Part shown: positions 8,851 to 11,313 of the stretch, in pieces
How positions within the stretch are numbered: position 1 is the stretch's first letter
How the letters are laid out: each line of letters begins with the position of its first letter
Assembly: GCA_004151065.3 (NCBI GenBank)
Contig: NWUY0300132329.1
Span: 1 to 11,313, forward strand
Direction: 5' to 3'
Source of the DNA: Larix sibirica
Taxonomy: Eukaryota; Streptophyta; Pinopsida; Pinales; Pinaceae
Length of the DNA: 11,313 nt
The notes under the pieces: model-generated
The model's input: the letters and a program-made list of their open reading frames with translations, nothing else
Databases searched by the model: none
Told to the model about the DNA's origin: nothing
Translations under genes and position numbers: made by a program

Positions 8851-9030
8851 TACTAACCATAGCATAACCACGCGTTATGTTTGGGATTAGTGGTATGCTC
8901 CTTTGATAACATTAGTTATTTCAACATGATCAAATATGTTGTATTTACTCACCATAGGATAACATATTTAAGATTAGTGGTATGCTCTTATTACAAAATA
9001 GTTACTTCAATATGGATGAAATATTATACG
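8851..9030 (+). repeat. Degenerate two-copy direct repeat of about 87 bp
   Basis: The copies run from about 8851 to 8940 and from 8946 to 9030. Both contain ACCATAG, then GATTAGTGGTATGCTC (exact, at 8885 and 8972), then TAGTTA, TTCAA and ATGATCAAATAT or a near match. One copy has about eight extra bases near the start, including the small hairpin CATAAC-CACGC-GTTATG. The duplication is moderately old. Confidence 0.75.
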
Positions 9031-9733
9031 AAAAGAATTAGAAGATGGTGGAAGATGGAATTGGAAAGTATACTTCAAGAAAGCTCCATTTTTTTAAATC
9101 ACATTTCATTATTCATTAGAAGGAGAGTAAAAAAGAACAATTTAATGACATTTTGTTGTCCTTGAAGAGGTAAATGAAAATAATGAATTTATGACAATTT
9201 ATAGTTTGTTAAGAGCAATTATTTTCACTGGCTTCCTCCTAGCGATGTTGTTGGATTGCATATGACTCAACTAAGCAAGTCTATTTTTAAATCCAATATG
9301 ACTTAGATTCACAAGTGTGAGCTTTGTGTGTTTCAAGGTTCTTTGTTGTCGTCCTCTAGTTTCTTTATTCACCTATACCAGACACACAAAAAAACATAAC
9401 TAAAAACACCACAATTCTAGATGAAAAGATCACTTGTATAATAGTACAAAATTAAAATATAAGATTACATGTATAAAACAAAAATATTCACTCGCTGGTG
9501 TAGGATTAGGAGTGTTTTGCATATTAGGTGTCTCATAANTACAAAATGCATATACAAACATACTTAGTATATATGATTTTCAAAACATAAAAGATGAAAA
9601 ATGGAATCTTGCATCATAAAACAATATCACAACCACTTGTTAAATCCTCAAGGCAGTCCCTATGGCTCTAGTGATCATCTCTATCCTCCAAATATTACGT
9701 GTAAAAAACTATGATATCAACCAGTATCATGTT
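9031..9733. other. Non-coding AT-rich stretch with one ambiguous base
   Basis: I see no gene here. There is one undetermined base (n) at 9539. If the OGDH gene is intact this lies in its first intron. I looked on the minus strand for the next conserved block of OGDH E1 (the VNGHxxAxLDPL region) and did not find it. Confidence 0.55.
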
Positions 9734-9736
9734 CCA

Positions 9737-9996
9737 CTCACTAAGACTTTATTTCAACGGCCGGTGAGCGAAATAGGACACTAGACATTGAAAACTACTC
9801 AATTATATCTATTATGGAATAAAGTCTCTACTGGACGCTAAAAACTGCTCAGTTATATCTGTGATGAAATAGATGATCATTTCTTTCTTTAAAATTGTGA
9901 GCAAAACAAGATACTGGACATTTGGACATTAAAAACTGCTCAGTATATCTGTTATGAAATAAAGTCTCAAATTTTTAAAATTTCTTCCAGTGAGTA
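9737..9996 (+). repeat. Triple imperfect repeat inside a short inverted repeat
   Basis: Three related copies of about 45 bp start at 9784, 9833 and 9925. Each has GACRYTRAAAACTRCTCAR followed by TATATCTRTKATGRAATA; the first and third end AAAGTCTC. The left end of the block carries ACTCACT and AGACTTTATTTCA. The right end carries their reverse complements, TGAAATAAAGTCT and AGTGAGT, with about 20 extra bases between them. The arrangement could be a small non-autonomous DNA transposon with internal subrepeats, but no target-site duplication is evident and no transposase is encoded. Confidence 0.5.
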
Positions 9997-10149
9997 GCTC
10001 TGCAATTAAATAAACTGTCAAATATATAAAAGTTATGCGAGTGAATTACAGATATTTTAAAGATTTGATTAAATTTGTTCGCTTTTAGATGTTGATTCTA
10101 AAAAAGGACCAAATAGGTCTCAAAGACCTTGAAAAGGACATTAAAACAT

Positions 10150-10160
10150 GAACGTACCTG
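10150..10160 (-). other. 5' splice site and start of OGDH intron 1
   Basis: The minus strand reads CAG then GTACGT directly after the AYQ codons. This is a strong plant donor, and it falls where homology to E1 stops. From 10157 leftward the open frame runs on into AT-rich sequence with no E1 similarity. The acceptor is not identified anywhere in the window. Confidence 0.7.
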
Positions 10161-10505
10161 GTAAGCCTTGACGAGGAGGAGTAATCTCGTGCTTTCCTGG
10201 ATAGTTTGGCCGGGTAAAGTAGGTGAAAGGCCCGCCGATTGGCCGGATAAATTGCGGAAGAAGTTGTCCCATGACTCGTCCACGCTTTGCGAATCGGATT
10301 CCCATGCCTTCTGTAGCTCCTCGATGTAGACGTTTGACGTATTGGCCAGAAAGTTGTTTGTCAAGCATTGTGCAGCCGCTGCTTGCTACGGCCTTCCAGT
10401 CGTGGTGTGGAATAAAAGGGCATTAAGATCATTTAAAGGAGGTTTGGCCAGCTGGACTCTGAGAGCTGCCTGGGTCACTGCCATCGAGATTCGAAACCAG
10501 GCCAT
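10158..10505 (-). pseudogene. 2-oxoglutarate dehydrogenase E1, first coding exon with in-frame stop
   Basis: The E1 subunit is the thiamine-diphosphate enzyme that decarboxylates 2-oxoglutarate in the mitochondrial TCA cycle, working with E2 and E3. The exon has 116 codons. Residues 1-39 form a mitochondrial presequence (MAWFRISMAVTQAALRVQLA, then LLFHTTTGRP; basic, few acids, FHxT ending), and plant E1 proteins start similarly with a WFR motif. From about residue 50 the E1 N-terminal region follows: NTSNVYIEELQKAWESD, SVDESWDNFFRN, QTIQES, RLLLLVKAYQ. The exon ends in phase 0 at a donor. Codon 40 is TAG (10386-10388), with no ATG between it and the conserved block, so translation could not reach the enzyme. 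An in-frame ATG nine bases upstream (10514) is an alternative start; I prefer 10505 for its match to plant E1. Several substitutions relative to usual plant E1 fit a pseudogene or a distant lineage. No other exon is visible. Confidence 0.82.
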
Positions 10506-10515
10506 TCCAGACATT

Positions 10516-10606
10516 CAATATTTCTGTAAGCTTTTAAGGTTTCTCTTGATTGTGTAACTCGAAGGATCGAGAACTCTGCAAGATTTCTGTAAGGCTTTAA
10601 TGTTTC
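10516..10606 (-). repeat. Duplicated 28-bp segment with acceptor-like ends in the OGDH leader
   Basis: Copies at 10516-10543 and 10579-10606 match at 24 of 28 bases. On the minus strand each reads GAAAC, TTAAA, CTTACAG and then AAAT. CTTACAG resembles a plant 3' splice site, so the leader may hold an upstream intron ending at one of two alternative acceptors. The nearer copy lies within about 15 bases of the first in-frame ATG. Confidence 0.6.
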
Positions 10607-10629
10607 ACCTCTGTCCTCTGCGCAGGACC

Positions 10630-10696
10630 TGACGTAAGTACGCCGCCCCCTCCTGGGAACCAAAAAATAAGGACTACGTCATCTCCTGCAACCAAT
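10630..10696 (-). promoter_or_regulatory. Candidate OGDH promoter: paired TGACGTA motifs and CCAAT box
   Basis: TGACGTAA lies on the plus strand at 10630-10637 and TGACGTAG on the minus strand at 10674-10681. Both contain the TGACG and ACGT cores bound by plant bZIP factors, and they face each other. A CCAAT box follows at 10692-10696. The patch is GC-richer than its surroundings, as expected upstream of a housekeeping exon. No clear TATA box is seen. Function is inferred from motif and position only. Confidence 0.35.
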
Positions 10697-10822
10697 AACA
10701 TTCAAAAAAAATATTTTTTAATAATTTCATTAAATATAATGAAATTTCACACTAAAGCTAAACTATAGTCAATACAAAAATTTATAGAATCTAGGCCCAA
10801 ATAATAGGGGATGAGTGATCCT

Positions 10823-10896
10823 TATATGATCCCCTCCCTTCAGGGACATAATAACTAATTATATGATCGCCTCCCTTCGGGGACATAATAACTAAT
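10823..10896 (+). repeat. Two-copy 37-bp tandem duplication
   Basis: Units at 10823-10859 and 10860-10896 begin TATATGATC and end ACATAATAACTAAT. They differ at two positions. Each holds a short hairpin-like CCTCCCTTC-GGGGAC (or AGGGAC) core. Confidence 0.93.
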
Positions 10897-10945
10897 TAAA
10901 AGATAGTTTTATATAAGATCATAAATGTTATATCTTAAAAAAATA

Positions 10946-11039
10946 TCTTCATTTTTAATTTTATGAAAAAAAGTCAAAGTGTATGAGATATGTCTTCATT
11001 TTTAATTTTATGGGAAAAAGTCAAAGTATATGAGATATT
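10946..11039 (+). repeat. Two-copy 47-bp tandem duplication
   Basis: Units at 10946-10992 and 10993-11039 begin TCTTCATTTTTAATTTTATG and end GTCAAAGT, then ATGAGATAT. They differ at about four positions. Confidence 0.93.
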
Positions 11040-11090
11040 GGATGTTTTATCTTAATAAAAAATATACTTAATTATAGTTTTATGAAAAAA

Positions 11091-11230
11091 TCAAAATAAC
11101 TAATTGAAAATAGGTTTCAATATTATAATTTAGAAAAAGTAAAATTTTAATTAAAAAAAATCAAAATAATTAATTAAAAATAGGTTTCAATATTATAATT
11201 TAGAAAAAGTAAGATTTTAATTAAATAATT
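11091..11230 (+). repeat. Two-copy 70-bp tandem duplication
   Basis: Units at 11091-11160 and 11161-11230 begin TCAAAATAA and share an uninterrupted core of more than 30 bases from AATAGGTTTCAATATTATAA onward. They differ at three internal positions and in the last few bases. A TTTTATGAAAAAA motif recurs before and after, linking this array to the neighbouring 47-bp one. Confidence 0.93.
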
Positions 11231-11313
11231 TTTTTTAGTTTTATGAAAAAAAACTTAATTAAAAACAATGAAAATTTTAAGAATCCCCTAAATTTCTATG
11301 TATAATAAATGGG

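Noticed and set aside
8881-9165. Plus-strand frame of 94 codons
   Set aside because: It reads through the 87-bp direct repeat, is rich in Ile, Tyr and Lys as expected of AT-rich DNA, and matches nothing known.
10141-10368. Second minus-strand frame, and plus-strand frames at 10223-10557
   Set aside because: They are shadows of the OGDH exon, whose own frame carries the conserved E1 motifs.
10475-10663. Minus-strand open frame upstream of and overlapping the OGDH start
   Set aside because: It starts at a non-ATG codon and reads the leader and presequence in another frame. It includes both copies of the leader duplication, and no family matches.
1-11313. CRISPR array, phage defence genes, tRNA or rRNA genes, LTR retrotransposon
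   Set aside because: The repeats are two- or three-copy without regular spacers. No tRNA fold, rRNA core, TG-CA long terminal repeats or integrase motifs are seen. The window is plant nuclear DNA.

Overview
The window looks like nuclear DNA of a seed plant: long AT-rich non-coding stretches, a decayed plant-type L1 LINE, and one nuclear exon for a mitochondrial enzyme with a plant-like presequence. Nothing suggests bacterial or viral DNA. I cannot name the species. The divergence of the enzyme exon from the angiosperm form and the sparse exon layout would fit a large-genome lineage, but that is a guess.

Region 1 (about 1-5470, minus strand) is one LINE retrotransposon read right to left. It has a short leader, an ORF1 (DUF4283 nucleic-acid-binding domain plus a CCHC zinc knuckle), and an ORF2 (APE-type endonuclease, linker, reverse transcriptase, C-terminal region). 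Its 3' end lies beyond base 1. Every part can be followed, but it is broken by many stop codons and several small frameshifts, so the copy is dead. The reverse transcriptase core is the best preserved part (263 codons uninterrupted).

Region 2 (about 5470-10157) holds no gene I can defend. It contains a short open stretch of unknown origin on the minus strand, a lone tRNA-like B-box motif, several two-copy tandem duplications, and at 9737-9996 a cluster of three related repeats inside a short inverted repeat.

Region 3 (10158-10700, minus strand) is the first coding exon of 2-oxoglutarate dehydrogenase E1: a mitochondrial presequence, then the conserved E1 N-terminus, ending at a clean GT donor. 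It carries an in-frame TAG at codon 40, so it is a pseudogene, a null allele or a sequence error. A plausible promoter lies to its right, with two TGACGTA motifs and a CCAAT box. No second exon is visible to the left. If the gene is whole, its first intron exceeds 10 kb and contains the LINE in the sense direction.

Region 4 (10700-11313) is very AT-rich and contains three successive two-copy direct duplications with units of 37, 47 and 70 bp. I found no undescribed defence or metabolic system. The most useful observations are the interrupted OGDH exon, the pattern of stop codons consistent with CHG-context deamination, and the recurrent two-copy duplications.
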